Of a stretch of DNA of 64,000 nucleotides, positions 39,663 to 48,981 are shown piece after piece. Made by a program: the position numbers and the translations under genes. Origin of the DNA: Actinoallomurus purpureus (lineage in GTDB: Bacteria > Actinomycetota > Actinomycetes > Streptosporangiales > Streptosporangiaceae). The notes under the pieces were generated by a model. It was not told where the DNA came from. It searched no databases and saw nothing but the letters and a program-made list of their open reading frames with translations. The stretch covers positions 62,001 through 126,000 of the forward strand of contig NZ_JAMXMY010000027.1 of the NCBI RefSeq assembly GCF_024055795.1, given 5' to 3'. Each line of letters begins with the position of its first letter. Within the stretch, counting starts at the first letter, position 1.

Positions 39663-39743
39663 ATGACCCGGCGGGCGGTGCTGTGGCGTGGAAACGGCGT
39701 CGACACAGCCCGAGGCAGCCCCGCGTATAGGCACGTACCCTGA
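39663..39743 (+). pseudogene. Second MTRRAVLWRG fragment
   Basis: 26 codons beginning like the fragment at 38592 on the other strand. The start codon lies in a perfect 12-bp inverted repeat (CCGGGTCATCCC with GGGATGACCCGG, 39639-39672), so the resemblance may come from a repeated hairpin rather than from a gene. Confidence 0.25.
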
Positions 39744-39750
39744 CCGACAT

Positions 39751-39942
39751 ATGAGCGAGAAGATTGTGGTAAGCCTTGATCCAGAGGTCGCCACCGATTT
39801 GCGGGACCTCCTGTACATGTACGGGGAGCACTACGCCGCCGGAGCGCCCATCCAACGCCTGCCGCACGAGGCGGAGATGAGGCTCGGCACCTTCCTTCGT
39901 GACCTGGATATCGCTCTCGGAGGTAGCGGGCGAATGGCCTAG
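39751..39942 (+). CDS. Hypothetical small protein
   Basis: A 63-residue protein, MSEKIVVSLDPEVATDLRDL at the start, helical, acidic. The opening resembles small ribbon-helix-helix or antitoxin-like proteins, but the match is not strong. No toxin partner is evident. A fossil arm-site pair begins 4 bp after its stop. Confidence 0.55.
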   Translation: MSEKIVVSLDPEVATDLRDLLYMYGEHYAAGAPIQRLPHEAEMRLGTFLRDLDIALGGSGRMA

Positions 39943-39945
39943 ATC

Positions 39946-39990
39946 TGGCCCGCGTATGGCCCACGAACGGTGGCATACGGCTGCATACGG
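39946..39990 (+). other. Fossil AICE arm-site cluster
   Basis: TGGCCCGCG at 39946 and TGGCCCACG at 39957 (11-bp period), followed by GCATACGG twice (39973, 39983; 10-bp period). The same two motif types occur together at element A's right end (12079-12140). No att repeat follows. Confidence 0.5.
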
Positions 39991-40082
39991 CGATCATCTA
40001 CGGGACGGACGATCTAGTTCAGCTCGACCAGCCGAGCCTCGCGGATCGGAGCTGCGGCCACCGGGTCGTCGTGCTCAACGGC

Positions 40083-40255
40083 TCACTGGCCCACGCGACC
40101 GTCGATGCACTCCCGCAACAGATCCGCGTGGCCGCAGTGTCGGGCGTACTCCTCGATCCGGTGCACCAGCAACTCCCGGACGGCGATGGCGTCCTTCCCC
40201 AGACGCACGCTCAGATCCGGATGCTCGGCCAGCACGGCGTCGGTGGCCGCCTGCT
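40083..40255 (-). pseudogene. DinB/DUF664 protein, C-terminal fragment
   Basis: The frame encodes VRELLVHRIEEYARHCGHAD then LLRECIDG, the conserved C-terminal helix of DinB-like DUF664 proteins (often annotated as mycothiol-dependent enzymes). The rest of the gene is absent, so it is a remnant. Confidence 0.65.
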
Positions 40256-40351
40256 CCCGGGCTGGAGGACATGGGGCACGTCTCCGCCTCCGACGGCGAC
40301 GTCTGGCTCTTCTGACGAGCCTGATCCTCGACCTGACGGCCTGGTGAAGGT

Positions 40352-40408
40352 CTAACTATCCTGGCGGGGGCCGGCTACTGATGCCGCCGCTCCCGCCAGG
40401 ATAGTTAG
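40352..40408. repeat. 17-bp perfect inverted repeat
   Basis: CTAACTATCCTGGCGGG and its exact reverse complement, 23 bp apart. It has the form of a terminator or of a minimal palindromic insertion; no second copy is seen in the window. Confidence 0.6.
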
Positions 40409-40671
40409 ATGGCTGCGTAGCCTGATCCGCCGCGCCTGGACCACCCACCGATGGGACAACCGCCCCACTCGCCGCCGGTGAAGATCACCTATCCGCGCGG
40501 GTTCTTATGCCGACCCGTACCGCTCCGCCGCTCCAGACCCCGCGAGCCGAAGCACAGTCACCCGACTGGACTAAACGGTATGTAGCTCACTAATTACACT
40601 CCGTGTATAGAGTGAGTACTGCGCGGGTAGAGGTTGGTTGAACGTCAGGGCCCCTGACCAGGAAGGACGTC

Positions 40672-41259
40672 ATGCGTCGACTAACCGCAGCCCTCGGAAC
40701 CACCATGTTCCTCGGGCTTCTCACGGTGTCCGCCCAGGCGAGCACGGTCACCGCGTCGCCGGACCTGCGCGCCATCACATCGGCCTCGATCACGACCCCC
40801 GAGGCGTACAAGGCGCAGCTCGGGCCGTCGGGCATCGCCTACCTGCCGGTCGGCCTCAACCTCCAGCCGACTCCGTCCGGCACCTGGGCGAACTCCAGCC
40901 TGCAAGTCACACTTCCCACGGCCGGCATCTACTCACTGGACCTGGACGTCCGCGGACGGCTCAGCGGCAATCCCCCGGTCAACGCGTATATCGTCGCCCG
41001 GCTCCTCAACGTCACCTCGAACGCCGTCCTGCCGAACAGCGAGCGGCTCATCACCCAGATAATCGACGGCAACGGGGGCACGGCGCCGTACGGCGTCAAC
41101 ACGACCGCCCCGATCAGTGAGCGCATCAGGGTCGGCGGGCCGACGACGATCAGGTTGCAGGCGACCCGCATCAACGCCGTCGGCTCTACGTTCGCCGCCG
41201 ATATCCTCTCGGACCCCGCCGGACGTACGTCGTTCCGCTTCGAGCGGACCTTCCCCTGA
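40672..41259 (+). CDS. Secreted protein of unknown function
   Basis: A 195-residue protein with a signal peptide (MRRLTAALGTTMFLGLLTVS, cleavage probably after AQA at about 23). The mature part is rich in T, S, N and beta strands and looks like a jelly-roll or TNF-like extracellular domain, but I cannot name the family. It is single and followed by a strong hairpin terminator. Confidence 0.75.
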   Translation: MRRLTAALGTTMFLGLLTVSAQASTVTASPDLRAITSASITTPEAYKAQLGPSGIAYLPVGLNLQPTPSGTWANSSLQVTLPTAGIYSLDLDVRGRLSGNPPVNAYIVARLLNVTSNAVLPNSERLITQIIDGNGGTAPYGVNTTAPISERIRVGGPTTIRLQATRINAVGSTFAADILSDPAGRTSFRFERTFP

Positions 41260-41277
41260 TCCATCAGAGACTGCCGA

Positions 41278-41310
41278 GGAGGGGGTTCCGTCTTGTACGG
41301 AGCCCCCTCC
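41278..41310. terminator. Terminator of the 40672 gene
   Basis: A 14-bp stem (41278-41291 with 41297-41310, one G-U pair) and a 5-base loop, 18 bp after the stop. The following 200 bp contain imperfect repeats of GCCTCCGTGGCCCC. Confidence 0.75.
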
Positions 41311-41520
41311 GCCTCCTCGCTGGACGCTGAAGTCTCGGACTCCCCCCCCGGATTGCTCCACGAAGGCGACGCGGCCCTGGCAGCGGGAGCCGACCCGCGG
41401 CGATCGGTCAAGGGCGACGGCAAGGTGAGTCGCCCTGACGGCGGACGCCTCCGCGGCCCCGCCTCAGCGGCTCCCGCCTCCGTGGCCCCGCGGACGCCTC
41501 CGTGGCCCCCTCCAGATGCC

Positions 41521-43107
41521 TCAGCGGCAGAGGCGGATGGCACGCGGGTAAGACATGCGGGCCTTCACCACGAAGCCGGGGAGGGCGTCCGGCCGGAGCA
41601 CGGCGCGGCTGCGGGTGACCAAGGCGCAGGTGACGCCGTAGCGGTCGGCGATCGCGAGCCGGTCGCGGGGGTCGGTTCCCCCGGCGAAGAAGGCGGCGGT
41701 GTCGCGCTGCCGGACGGCCTCGTCGACGAAGGGGTACGGCCACGCGGGAGCGACCGTGTATGCGCCCCGGGCGTTGACCAGGCGGGCGAGGGTGCGGTCG
41801 TCGGTGATGACGACCTCGCCGGGGTGGATGCCCTTGAGCACGCGGCCGTACGAGGGCGTCGCCGGCGATGCTCCCCAGGCGCCGAGCGTGGACGGGGAGA
41901 CGTCGCCCCAGTAGGCGCGGATCAGGCCGCCCGACTCTCCGTACAGGCCGACGCAGCAGGCGATGAGGGCGACCGCCGCGTACACGAGCCTCGGCACGCT
42001 CCGGGCCCGCTCGGCGAGGTACGACGCCAGCGCCAGGTGGAGGGGCAGCATGGCGACCGGGATCACGCGTGCAAGCCCGTACGAGCCGGTGGCCGCGCCG
42101 AGGGCGACGACCGCGACGGCGAGGAGGAACAGGATCTGCAGCTCCCGGCCGAGGGGGCGGCGGCCTCCGGTGACGAGGGCGGGCAGGCCCACCAGCGCCA
42201 GGCCGTACGCGGCGAAGCCGCCGTCCTTGACGATGTCCGTGATCAGGACCTTGTGCACGGCGTCGAAGCTGCCCGCCGCACCGAAGAGGGTGGAGACGTC
42301 CGACCACGGCCACACCATGACGAGGAGGAACGCCACCGCGGCGCCGATGGCGAGACGGAGGGGCCGGGCGCCGAGGGACGTCCGCGGGTCGGCCAGGACG
42401 AACGCGGCCAGGCCGATCACCATGTTCACGGCGGTGAACGGGTGGATCAGGACGACCAGGGTGCCGAGCAGTGCGACGGTGGCCAGCGCGCGCAGGCCGT
42501 CGGGGCGTGCCCGGTGGCGCAGGAAGGCGTCCCAGACCAGGAGCATGAGCGCCGTGGCGATCAGGCTGGGGTAGCTCATGGTCCAGGAGAGGGAGTACAG
42601 CCCGAGGAAGCCGCTCCAGGCGACGGGGTCGATCCCCCAGAGGAGGAGGGTGAAGACCAGGGCGAGCGCGGCCACGAGCGGGCCGCCCCCGAGGTTGCGG
42701 CAGAAGCGCCGCACGGCGAAGAGCAGCAGTGCGACGTTCGCGAGCCCGGCGGCTTCGAGCACGGTACGGGCGGGCGCCCCCGTCATCGCCTTGATCAGGC
42801 CGAGCAGGACGGCGTACGGAGAGTAGTACGGGCTGCCGGAGGCCGCGCCGACCATCGGATCGATCGGATCCCACAGGTCGCGCGCCAGGGTGTTCACCGT
42901 CGCCAGGTGCAGCAGGAAGTCACTGACCCAGGCGTGCTGGAGGGCGACCAGGATCGCCCAGAGCCCGACGGGTACCGCGACGATGAGGTACGGGTCGCGC
43001 CACCACCGCTCACGGGCGGGGGTTCGATCGTCGGCGGAGAAAGGCGGCTCGAGGGCCGGTTCCTCGCTCACCTGGTCGGATCCGGGGATGGGGGGACCGT
43101 GGTGCAT
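41521..43107 (-). CDS. Polytopic membrane protein, GT-C glycosyltransferase-like
   Basis: A 528-residue protein with about ten hydrophobic segments, an early WVSDFLLHL loop and a soluble C-terminal domain of about 120 residues (GEVVITDDRTLARLVNARGA). The layout, acidic first loop plus many membrane helices plus soluble tail, is that of GT-C enzymes that use polyprenyl-phosphate sugars, and the neighbour at 43539 is a polyprenyl-phosphate mannose synthase. The assignment is by fold impression and context. ATG at 43107. Confidence 0.6.
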   Translation of the reverse strand: MHHGPPIPGSDQVSEEPALEPPFSADDRTPARERWWRDPYLIVAVPVGLWAILVALQHAWVSDFLLHLATVNTLARDLWDPIDPMVGAASGSPYYSPYAVLLGLIKAMTGAPARTVLEAAGLANVALLLFAVRRFCRNLGGGPLVAALALVFTLLLWGIDPVAWSGFLGLYSLSWTMSYPSLIATALMLLVWDAFLRHRARPDGLRALATVALLGTLVVLIHPFTAVNMVIGLAAFVLADPRTSLGARPLRLAIGAAVAFLLVMVWPWSDVSTLFGAAGSFDAVHKVLITDIVKDGGFAAYGLALVGLPALVTGGRRPLGRELQILFLLAVAVVALGAATGSYGLARVIPVAMLPLHLALASYLAERARSVPRLVYAAVALIACCVGLYGESGGLIRAYWGDVSPSTLGAWGASPATPSYGRVLKGIHPGEVVITDDRTLARLVNARGAYTVAPAWPYPFVDEAVRQRDTAAFFAGGTDPRDRLAIADRYGVTCALVTRSRAVLRPDALPGFVVKARMSYPRAIRLCR

Positions 43108-43538
43108 GGGCGCTTTCTCGTGCGGGGGGAGGAAGTCCCCTCACGCGGCCCGCGTCAGGCGGGCGGCTGGGGACCGTGGGGGTCACGGATCAGCGGCGGG
43201 ACGCGTTGCACGCGGTCAGGGCTGCACTGCGACCTCCAGTCCCGGGGCCGTTCCGGCCCGTTCGCACTCGGCCTCGCCGGTGTCCCGTTCCGGCGGCCAC
43301 CGGCGACGAGGTCCCGCTCGGCGTCAGGCCGGGCGGACCGTCCGACGGACTGAGACGGAGACTCATCAATGCTACGGCACAGATGCGCATGTATTTGACG
43401 AATCGGGAATGGCAGAAATAGACGTTCGAGGCTTCTCTTGGCCACATATCCGGCCTGCGGGGAGTCGGCCGTCCTCGGGTCTCTCGGCGACGGCCGCCGC
43501 CGAGAGACCCGAGGCGCCCGGGGATGCCGAACGACCCC
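43108..43538. other. Intergenic region
   Basis: No gene is supported. It holds the promoter of the 43107 gene and the terminator of the 43539 gene (43473-43514). Confidence 0.5.
43473..43514 (-). terminator. Terminator of the Ppm1-like gene
   Basis: Perfect 17-bp stem CCTCGGGTCTCTCGGCG/CGCCGAGAGACCCGAGG with an 8-base loop, 25 bp beyond the stop at 43539. Confidence 0.8.
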
Positions 43539-44297
43539 TCAGCGGCGGCGGCCGGTGAGGCGGCTCAGGCGGTACTCCACGCCCCATTCGGTGACTCGCC
43601 GGAAGGCCTCGACGATGATGTCGCGGCTCATCTTGGAGCTGCCGCGCGTGCGCTCGACGAAGGTGATCGGCACCTCCGCGACCCGCAGGCCGTGACGGAC
43701 GGTCCGCAGCGTCAGGTCGACCTGGAAGCAGTAGCCCTGGGAGATGACGTCCTCGATGCCGATCTCCCGCAGCGTCGTGGCACGGTAGGCGCGGAACCCT
43801 CCGGTCGAGTCGTGCACGGGGATGCCCAGCAGCAGCCGCGCGTAGGTGTTCGCGCCGCGCGACAGCACCTCGCGGTTCCTCGGCCAGTTCTCGACCTTTC
43901 CGCCGCGCACCCAGCGGGATCCGATGGCCAGGTCGCTGTCCTCGAGGGCGCTCAGCAGCCTCGGCAGCTCCTCCGGCTGGTGGGAGCCGTCGGCGTCCAT
44001 CTCCACCAGGACGTCGTAGTCGCGCTCCAAACCCCAGCCGAACCCGGCGATGTAGGCCGCGCCGAGCCCCTGCTTGCCCTGGCGGTGCAGGACATGGACC
44101 TGCTCGTCCCGGGCGGCGATCTCATCGGCGATCTCGCCGGTGCCGTCCGGGCTGGCGTCGTCGGCGATCAGGATGTCGGACGCCGGCACGGCCGCGCGGA
44201 CCCGGTCGACGATGATCTCCAGGTTCTCCCGCTCGTCGTACGTCGGTATGACCACCAGAACCCGTTGGAGGTCGCCCACGCCGTCCACCCTTCGCAT
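43539..44297 (-). CDS. ppm1: Polyprenol-phosphate mannose synthase
   Basis: A 252-residue GT2 enzyme that transfers mannose from GDP-mannose to polyprenyl phosphate. It shows [30 protein letters not shown], the [14 protein letters not shown] (D-x-D type) metal site and the GSRWVRGG and RGSSKMS motifs of the DPM/Ppm family. There is no fused acyltransferase (Lnt) domain. The product feeds periplasmic mannosyltransferases; the polytopic protein at 41521 may be one. A strong terminator follows. Confidence 0.9.
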   Translation of the reverse strand: MRRVDGVGDLQRVLVVIPTYDERENLEIIVDRVRAAVPASDILIADDASPDGTGEIADEIAARDEQVHVLHRQGKQGLGAAYIAGFGWGLERDYDVLVEMDADGSHQPEELPRLLSALEDSDLAIGSRWVRGGKVENWPRNREVLSRGANTYARLLLGIPVHDSTGGFRAYRATTLREIGIEDVISQGYCFQVDLTLRTVRHGLRVAEVPITFVERTRGSSKMSRDIIVEAFRRVTEWGVEYRLSRLTGRRR

Positions 44298-44567
44298 CCG
44301 CTGACGTCTGTTCTCAAGCCGGCGTCCGCCATGGACCCGACGACGCGGGTATTCCAGGAGTACGGGCCGAGATGATCGGAAGCGTACGCGACATGTGCGA
44401 CATAAGTGTCGTCGCGGTCGGCCCAGGAACTCGGGTCGCGGGCCCGCCCCGGCGGGCCGCGGAATCCGTCGCGATACGGGCCCGGGCGGCTGTTCGGAAT
44501 CAATGACGTGGTCGGGCCGCGGCGCGTACGGTCCTTAGGGAAGCGAGCCAACGATCGAGGAGCGTCC

Positions 44568-45551
44568 TTGGACAAGGTTCAGCGACTGCGCGACGTTTCC
44601 GACAGCGACGTCGCCGCGTGGCACGAGGTCGTCGCCGCGTCGGTCGCCCATGATCTTCCCGGTGAGCCTGCGCCGACGCTCGACCACGTGCGCGGCCAGC
44701 TGACCACGCCCGGCCTGCGCAGCCGCCACCTCATGTGGGTCGCCACGGCGGAGGGCGCGGTCACTGGAGTGGCGCGGCTCCGGCTGTTCGAGGGGCCGGG
44801 CCGAAGTCACCTCGGGGAGTTCACGCTGCAGGTCCATCCCGAGCACCGCCGCCGGGGCGTCGGGACGGACCTGCTCCGGACGGTCGCGCGGGCGGCGCGA
44901 GACGAGAAGCGCCGCAGCCTCGTCGTGGAGGCGTCCTCCCAGACGTCCGGTACGGCCTTCCTGGAGGCGAGCGGCTTCACCTGTGCGCTGTCCCTCAGCC
45001 TGCTGCTGCTGAGCGTCCCCGAGGCGCGGGGCGTCGAGGAGATCGTGGGGACCGAGCACTCGGGGTACCACCTCACCCGCTGGCTCGGCGTGGTGCCGGA
45101 CGACGTGGCGGAGGCGTTCGCCGCGGCCAAGAGCGCGATGGGCGACATGCCGACGGGGAAGCTGGACTACGGCACCACCACCTGGGACGCCGACCGTGTA
45201 CGCGACATGGCCGAGGTCGTCGAGAAGCGCGGTGACACGCTGCTGACGGTGGCCACGCTGCACGGGGACACGATCGCGGGATTCACCGAGCTCGTGATCC
45301 CGGTCGGTGACGGCACACGGGCGATCCAGTACGACACCGCCGTGGTGCCCGCCCATCGCGGTCAGGGGCTCGGGCTCTGGGTCAAGGCCGCGATGTTGGA
45401 ATGGCTGCGCGCCGAGTGGCCCGCCGTGCTCGAGATCGAGACCGACAACGCCGAGGACAACGCGCACATGCTCGCGGTCAACGAGCGGCTGGGGTTCCGG
45501 CCGCTGCGTCAGACCAGGCAGTACCAGTGCGACCCGCGAATGATCCACTGA
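44568..45551 (+). CDS. Double GNAT acetyltransferase
   Basis: A 327-residue protein with two GNAT domains. The first has LQVHPEHRRRGVGTDLLRT and FLEASGF (about residues 80-140); the second has TAVVPAHRGQGLGLWVKAAM and AHMLAVNERLGFRPL (about 255-315). The duplicated arrangement resembles mycothiol synthase-like and other tandem GNAT proteins, but sequence alone does not give the substrate. TTG at 44568 is chosen because GAGGAG is close upstream; upstream GTG codons lack such a site. Confidence 0.85.
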   Translation: MDKVQRLRDVSDSDVAAWHEVVAASVAHDLPGEPAPTLDHVRGQLTTPGLRSRHLMWVATAEGAVTGVARLRLFEGPGRSHLGEFTLQVHPEHRRRGVGTDLLRTVARAARDEKRRSLVVEASSQTSGTAFLEASGFTCALSLSLLLLSVPEARGVEEIVGTEHSGYHLTRWLGVVPDDVAEAFAAAKSAMGDMPTGKLDYGTTTWDADRVRDMAEVVEKRGDTLLTVATLHGDTIAGFTELVIPVGDGTRAIQYDTAVVPAHRGQGLGLWVKAAMLEWLRAEWPAVLEIETDNAEDNAHMLAVNERLGFRPLRQTRQYQCDPRMIH

Positions 45552-45612
45552 GCGCGGTGGCGGCCTCCCGGCCTCGACAGGTCTAAAGTGACGGAGAGTC
45601 GAGGAGGCACAG

Positions 45613-46284
45613 TTGCTGTACTGGTTCATGTACCGGGTGGTCCGCCCGCTGCTCCGGATCGTGTTCCGGCCGGTGGTGGCGGGGCTGGAGAACGTCCCCG
45701 AGGACGGCGCGGTCATCCTCGCCAGCAACCACCTGTCGTTCGTGGACAGCGTTGTCATCCCGCTCGTGGTGCCGCGCCGGGTCACCTTCATCGCCAAGGC
45801 GGAGTACTTCGAGGGCAAGGGTGCGGCGCGGATCCTCGGCGCGTTCCTGAGCGCGATGGGCCACATCCCGGTGCCGCGTACGGAGCAGCGCGCCGCGGTC
45901 GCCGCGCTCGACATCGCGCTGGGCGTCCTGGGCAACGGCAACGCCTTCGCGATCTACCCGGAGGGCACGCGCTCGGAGGACGGCCGCCTCTACCGCGGTC
46001 ACACGGGCGTGGGCTGGCTGGCGCTGAACGCCGGCGCCAGCGTCGTACCGGTGGCGGTCAAGGGCACCGAGAAGATCATGCCGGTCGGCTCGAAGATCCC
46101 GCTGCCCCGCCTGCACCGGCCGGGCGTGAAGTTCGGCAAGCCGATCGACTACACGGCCTTCGCGGACATGCCCCCGGCGAAGGGCCGCCGCACGATGGTG
46201 GACGAGATCATGAAAGAGATCCAGAAGCTGTCGCGTCAGGAGTACGCCGGCGTCTACAACGAGCGCTCCAAGCAGCAGGCCTGA
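45613..46284 (+). CDS. plsC: 1-acylglycerol-3-phosphate acyltransferase family protein
   Basis: A 223-residue acyltransferase with the NHLSFVD block (N-H-x4-D, about 39-45) and the YPEGTRS block (about 120-126), both diagnostic for PlsC. It would acylate lysophosphatidic acid in phospholipid synthesis. TTG start at 45613 with GAGGAGG upstream. It lies 61 bp after the GNAT gene and may be co-transcribed. Several PlsC paralogues are normal in actinomycetes, so the exact substrate is open. Confidence 0.9.
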   Translation: MLYWFMYRVVRPLLRIVFRPVVAGLENVPEDGAVILASNHLSFVDSVVIPLVVPRRVTFIAKAEYFEGKGAARILGAFLSAMGHIPVPRTEQRAAVAALDIALGVLGNGNAFAIYPEGTRSEDGRLYRGHTGVGWLALNAGASVVPVAVKGTEKIMPVGSKIPLPRLHRPGVKFGKPIDYTAFADMPPAKGRRTMVDEIMKEIQKLSRQEYAGVYNERSKQQA

Positions 46285-46296
46285 CCTCCCGCCCCC

Positions 46297-48723
46297 TCAC
46301 AGGGGAAGCTCGAACCACACGACCTTGCCGGTCGGGGTCCGCTGGGTGCCCCAGCGTTCGGCGAACGCGCTGACGAGCTGCAGACCCCGGCCGTTCTCGT
46401 CGGTGGCCTCGGCGCGGCACAGGTGCGGCAGGTCGTAGCCGTCGTCGGCGACCTCGCACAGCAGGGAGTTGGCGCGGATGAGGCGCAGCCCGACGTCGCC
46501 CGCGCCGTGCACGACGGCGTTGGTGACCAGCTCGCTGACCAGGAGCTCGGTGGTGGGCGCCAGCGCGTCCAGGCCCCACGTCTCCAGGGCCTGGCGGGCG
46601 AGCCGGCGGGTCTCGCGCACCACGGCCGGCTCCGCCCTGACGGTCCAGGAGAAGACGTCCTCCTTGGCGATCCCCTCGAAGAGCACGGCCAGGAGTGCGA
46701 TGTCGTCGTCGTGGCGGCCCGCCGTGCTGAAGCCCTCGATGAGGGTCTCGCAGACGTTCTCCAGCGGCCGTGGCGGGCCGGTGAGGAACTCCCGCATCGC
46801 GGTGAGACCGACGTCGAGGGGACGGCCGCGGCGTTCGACGAGGCCGTCGGTGCACAGCACGAACTGGCTGCCGTCCTCGACGTCGAAGCCGACCGTCTCG
46901 AAGGCGACGCCGCCCACGCCGATCGGCGCGCCGGGCGGGACCTCCAGCAGCCATGACTCGCCGGACGGGGAGACCAAGACCGGGGGCAGGTGCCCGGCGT
47001 TGGCGATCTCGCAGCGGCGGGCCACCGGGTCGTACACGGCGTAGATGCAGGTTGCGAGGCACTCGTCGCCGAGCCGCCGGGCGAGGTCGTCGAGCTGGCG
47101 GAGCAGCTGGTCGGGCGGGAGGTCCTGGGGCGCGAGCGTCCGCACGGCCGTGCGGAGCTGCCCCATGATCGCGGCGGAGGTCAGGCCGTGGCCCATGACG
47201 TCGCCGACGACGAGCGCGAGCCTGCTGCCGGGCAGCGGGATGGCGTCGAACCAGTCGCCGCCGACGCGGACGGCCTCGTCCGCCGGGACATAGCGGTAGC
47301 AGATCTGCGCGCCGGCGACGACGGGCGGGGCGTCGGGCAGCATGCTGCGCTGAAGCTGCGCCGCGACGCGCGCCTCGCGGCGGTAGAGGCGCCCGTTGTC
47401 GACGCACACCGCGGCACGGCGCCCCAGCTCCTCGATCACGGGCACCTCGTGCTCGCCGAACGGCGGCCGCTCGCGCCGGCGCATCAGGACGATGGTTCCT
47501 AAGACCTTGCCGCGCGCGATGAGGGGCGTGATCAGCAGCGCCCGGCCGCGCAGCAGCGCCCGCAGGTCGCGGCCGCCGACGCGGGAGGAGATGCGGCGGC
47601 TGACGCGCTCGCTGACCCGGGGGATGTTGATGCTCTGCCCGGTCGTCAGGTCACCGGCGAGCGGCATGCCCGACGGCAGCCGGATCACCTCCCCGAGCGG
47701 CACGAGGTGGTCCCAGTGGCCGTCCTCCTCGTCGTACCGCATGGCCACGCGCACGACGCTGGGCGATGCGTCCGCCTCCGCGGGAGGAACCTCATGGTCG
47801 GAGACGATCGACTCGAGCAGCTGGACACCGGCGAAGTCGGCGAACGAGGGTACGAGCGCGTCGCACAGGACGCTCGCGGTCTGCACGGGATCGAGGGTGT
47901 CGGCGAGGCGGGCGCCCATGTGGTTCAGGAAGTCCAGGCGTTCCTGGGCCGCCGCCTGCTCCAGCGCGTCGACGACCGGCGGATCGTACGGGGGCGCGAC
48001 GGTCGTCCGGACGCGCTTGAGCCGCGGCGAGGTGTCCCGGTGGCCGGCGAACGGCAGGCGCACGGTGACGCTCACGTTGACGGCCGGATAGCCACGGGCC
48101 AGGACCTGGTCGGCGATCTGATCGTCGTCGGCGCCGTGCGGCAGCAGCTCAGTGAGCCGGCGCCGGAGCATGGCGGAGTCGGCGGCGGAGGACGGCACGA
48201 GGGTCGGCTCGACGCGCAGGATGCGGACGCCGCCGGTGGCGCTCAACTGGGTGCTCGGCGGAGGGACGACGAGGACGTCGCCGAGCGCGAGGCCGGGGCC
48301 CTGCTCCCGGATGCGCTGGGCGTCGGCGGCCACCGCCAGCCCCCGGACGTCGTCCGGGCCGGTGAGCGGATAGACCCACCAGGCGATCTCCCGCAGCCGG
48401 CCGTCGTCGACGCGCGGGACCAGGCACACGCCCGTCCAGACGTGGCGCAGGTGATGTCCACCGAACTCGAACGCCGACCGGTGCTCCTGCGGCAGTCGCA
48501 GGAGCGTGCGCAGCGGACGGCCGGCGGCCGCGTCGTACGGGGCGCCGAACAGGTCCTCGGCGGTGGAGTTCCAGTGGGCGACCCGGCCCAGCTCGTCGAG
48601 CAGGATCACGCCCAGCGGGGTGATCCCGAGCAGATGCCGGTCCAGTAGCCGGGGCGGTGCTCCGGCGGCTGCGAGCCGTGTGGCGGGGCGTTGCCGAGTG
48701 ACCACCGAGGATCCCCCTCCCAA
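46297..48723 (-). CDS. PAS-GAF-PP2C phosphatase with HATPase domain
   Basis: An 808-residue protein: PAS domain (about 28-145), GAF domain (about 265-450), SpoIIE-type PP2C phosphatase (about 465-690; GGDWFDAIPL, GDVMGHG and DDIALL metal sites) and a C-terminal anti-sigma-type HATPase (about 700-808; ELLVSELVTNAVVHG). Fused RsbU phosphatase and RsbW-like kinase domains are a Streptomyces hallmark and control SigB-type factors through phosphorylated anti-anti-sigma proteins. No membrane segment, so it senses a cytoplasmic signal. ATG at 48723; the stop is 12 bp from the convergent plsC. Confidence 0.92.
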   Translation of the reverse strand: MGGGSSVVTRQRPATRLAAAGAPPRLLDRHLLGITPLGVILLDELGRVAHWNSTAEDLFGAPYDAAAGRPLRTLLRLPQEHRSAFEFGGHHLRHVWTGVCLVPRVDDGRLREIAWWVYPLTGPDDVRGLAVAADAQRIREQGPGLALGDVLVVPPPSTQLSATGGVRILRVEPTLVPSSAADSAMLRRRLTELLPHGADDDQIADQVLARGYPAVNVSVTVRLPFAGHRDTSPRLKRVRTTVAPPYDPPVVDALEQAAAQERLDFLNHMGARLADTLDPVQTASVLCDALVPSFADFAGVQLLESIVSDHEVPPAEADASPSVVRVAMRYDEEDGHWDHLVPLGEVIRLPSGMPLAGDLTTGQSINIPRVSERVSRRISSRVGGRDLRALLRGRALLITPLIARGKVLGTIVLMRRRERPPFGEHEVPVIEELGRRAAVCVDNGRLYRREARVAAQLQRSMLPDAPPVVAGAQICYRYVPADEAVRVGGDWFDAIPLPGSRLALVVGDVMGHGLTSAAIMGQLRTAVRTLAPQDLPPDQLLRQLDDLARRLGDECLATCIYAVYDPVARRCEIANAGHLPPVLVSPSGESWLLEVPPGAPIGVGGVAFETVGFDVEDGSQFVLCTDGLVERRGRPLDVGLTAMREFLTGPPRPLENVCETLIEGFSTAGRHDDDIALLAVLFEGIAKEDVFSWTVRAEPAVVRETRRLARQALETWGLDALAPTTELLVSELVTNAVVHGAGDVGLRLIRANSLLCEVADDGYDLPHLCRAEATDENGRGLQLVSAFAERWGTQRTPTGKVVWFELPL

Positions 48724-48894
48724 GCGAGCATCACTGACGCACGGCCCCCCGACCCGCGGTGTGACCCACGTTACAACCGGGTGGCGACTCGCACTGCGTT
48801 TCGATGCGATTGCAGTACCTCGTGGGATCGCGTGTGCAGTCCGGCCGTCCGGCTACGGGAGATCGCGCACGCATCGGCGGTCCCGCACCGCTCC

Positions 48895-48981
48895 TGGAAC
48901 TCCTTCACCGGCAACTCCGGCGGCTGGCGGCCCGTGTCGTTCGACCTGTCGGCGTACGCCGGCAAGAAGGTCACGTTGTGG
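48895..48981 (+). pseudogene. Immune-inhibitor-A (M6) peptidase remnant
   Basis: 29 codons reading WNSFTGNSGGWRPVSFDLSA and YAGKKVTLW, the characteristic carbohydrate-binding-like segment of actinomycete M6 metallopeptidases. No other part of such a gene is nearby. A minus-strand reading frame crosses the same bases (MSFVTLRVLAGADEFTSVIE, ending at 48771) but has no clear start signal. Confidence 0.55.

Larger units (their letters stand above)
39943..40671. other. Degenerate region with fossil sites
   Basis: No intact gene. It holds the fossil arm site (39946-39990), a DinB-family gene fragment (40083-40255), the inverted repeat at 40352-40408 and an AT-richer stretch near 40580-40610 that is probably the promoter of the gene at 40672. 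Confidence 0.5.

Noticed and set aside
38534-39997. A 487-codon minus-strand frame
   Set aside because: Serine/arginine/threonine-rich, no domain, and crosses several better small genes and hairpins.
41293-43353. A 686-codon open frame on the plus strand
   Set aside because: It is the antisense of the membrane protein at 41521 and terminator DNA; composition is Gly/Arg/Asp-rich without domains.
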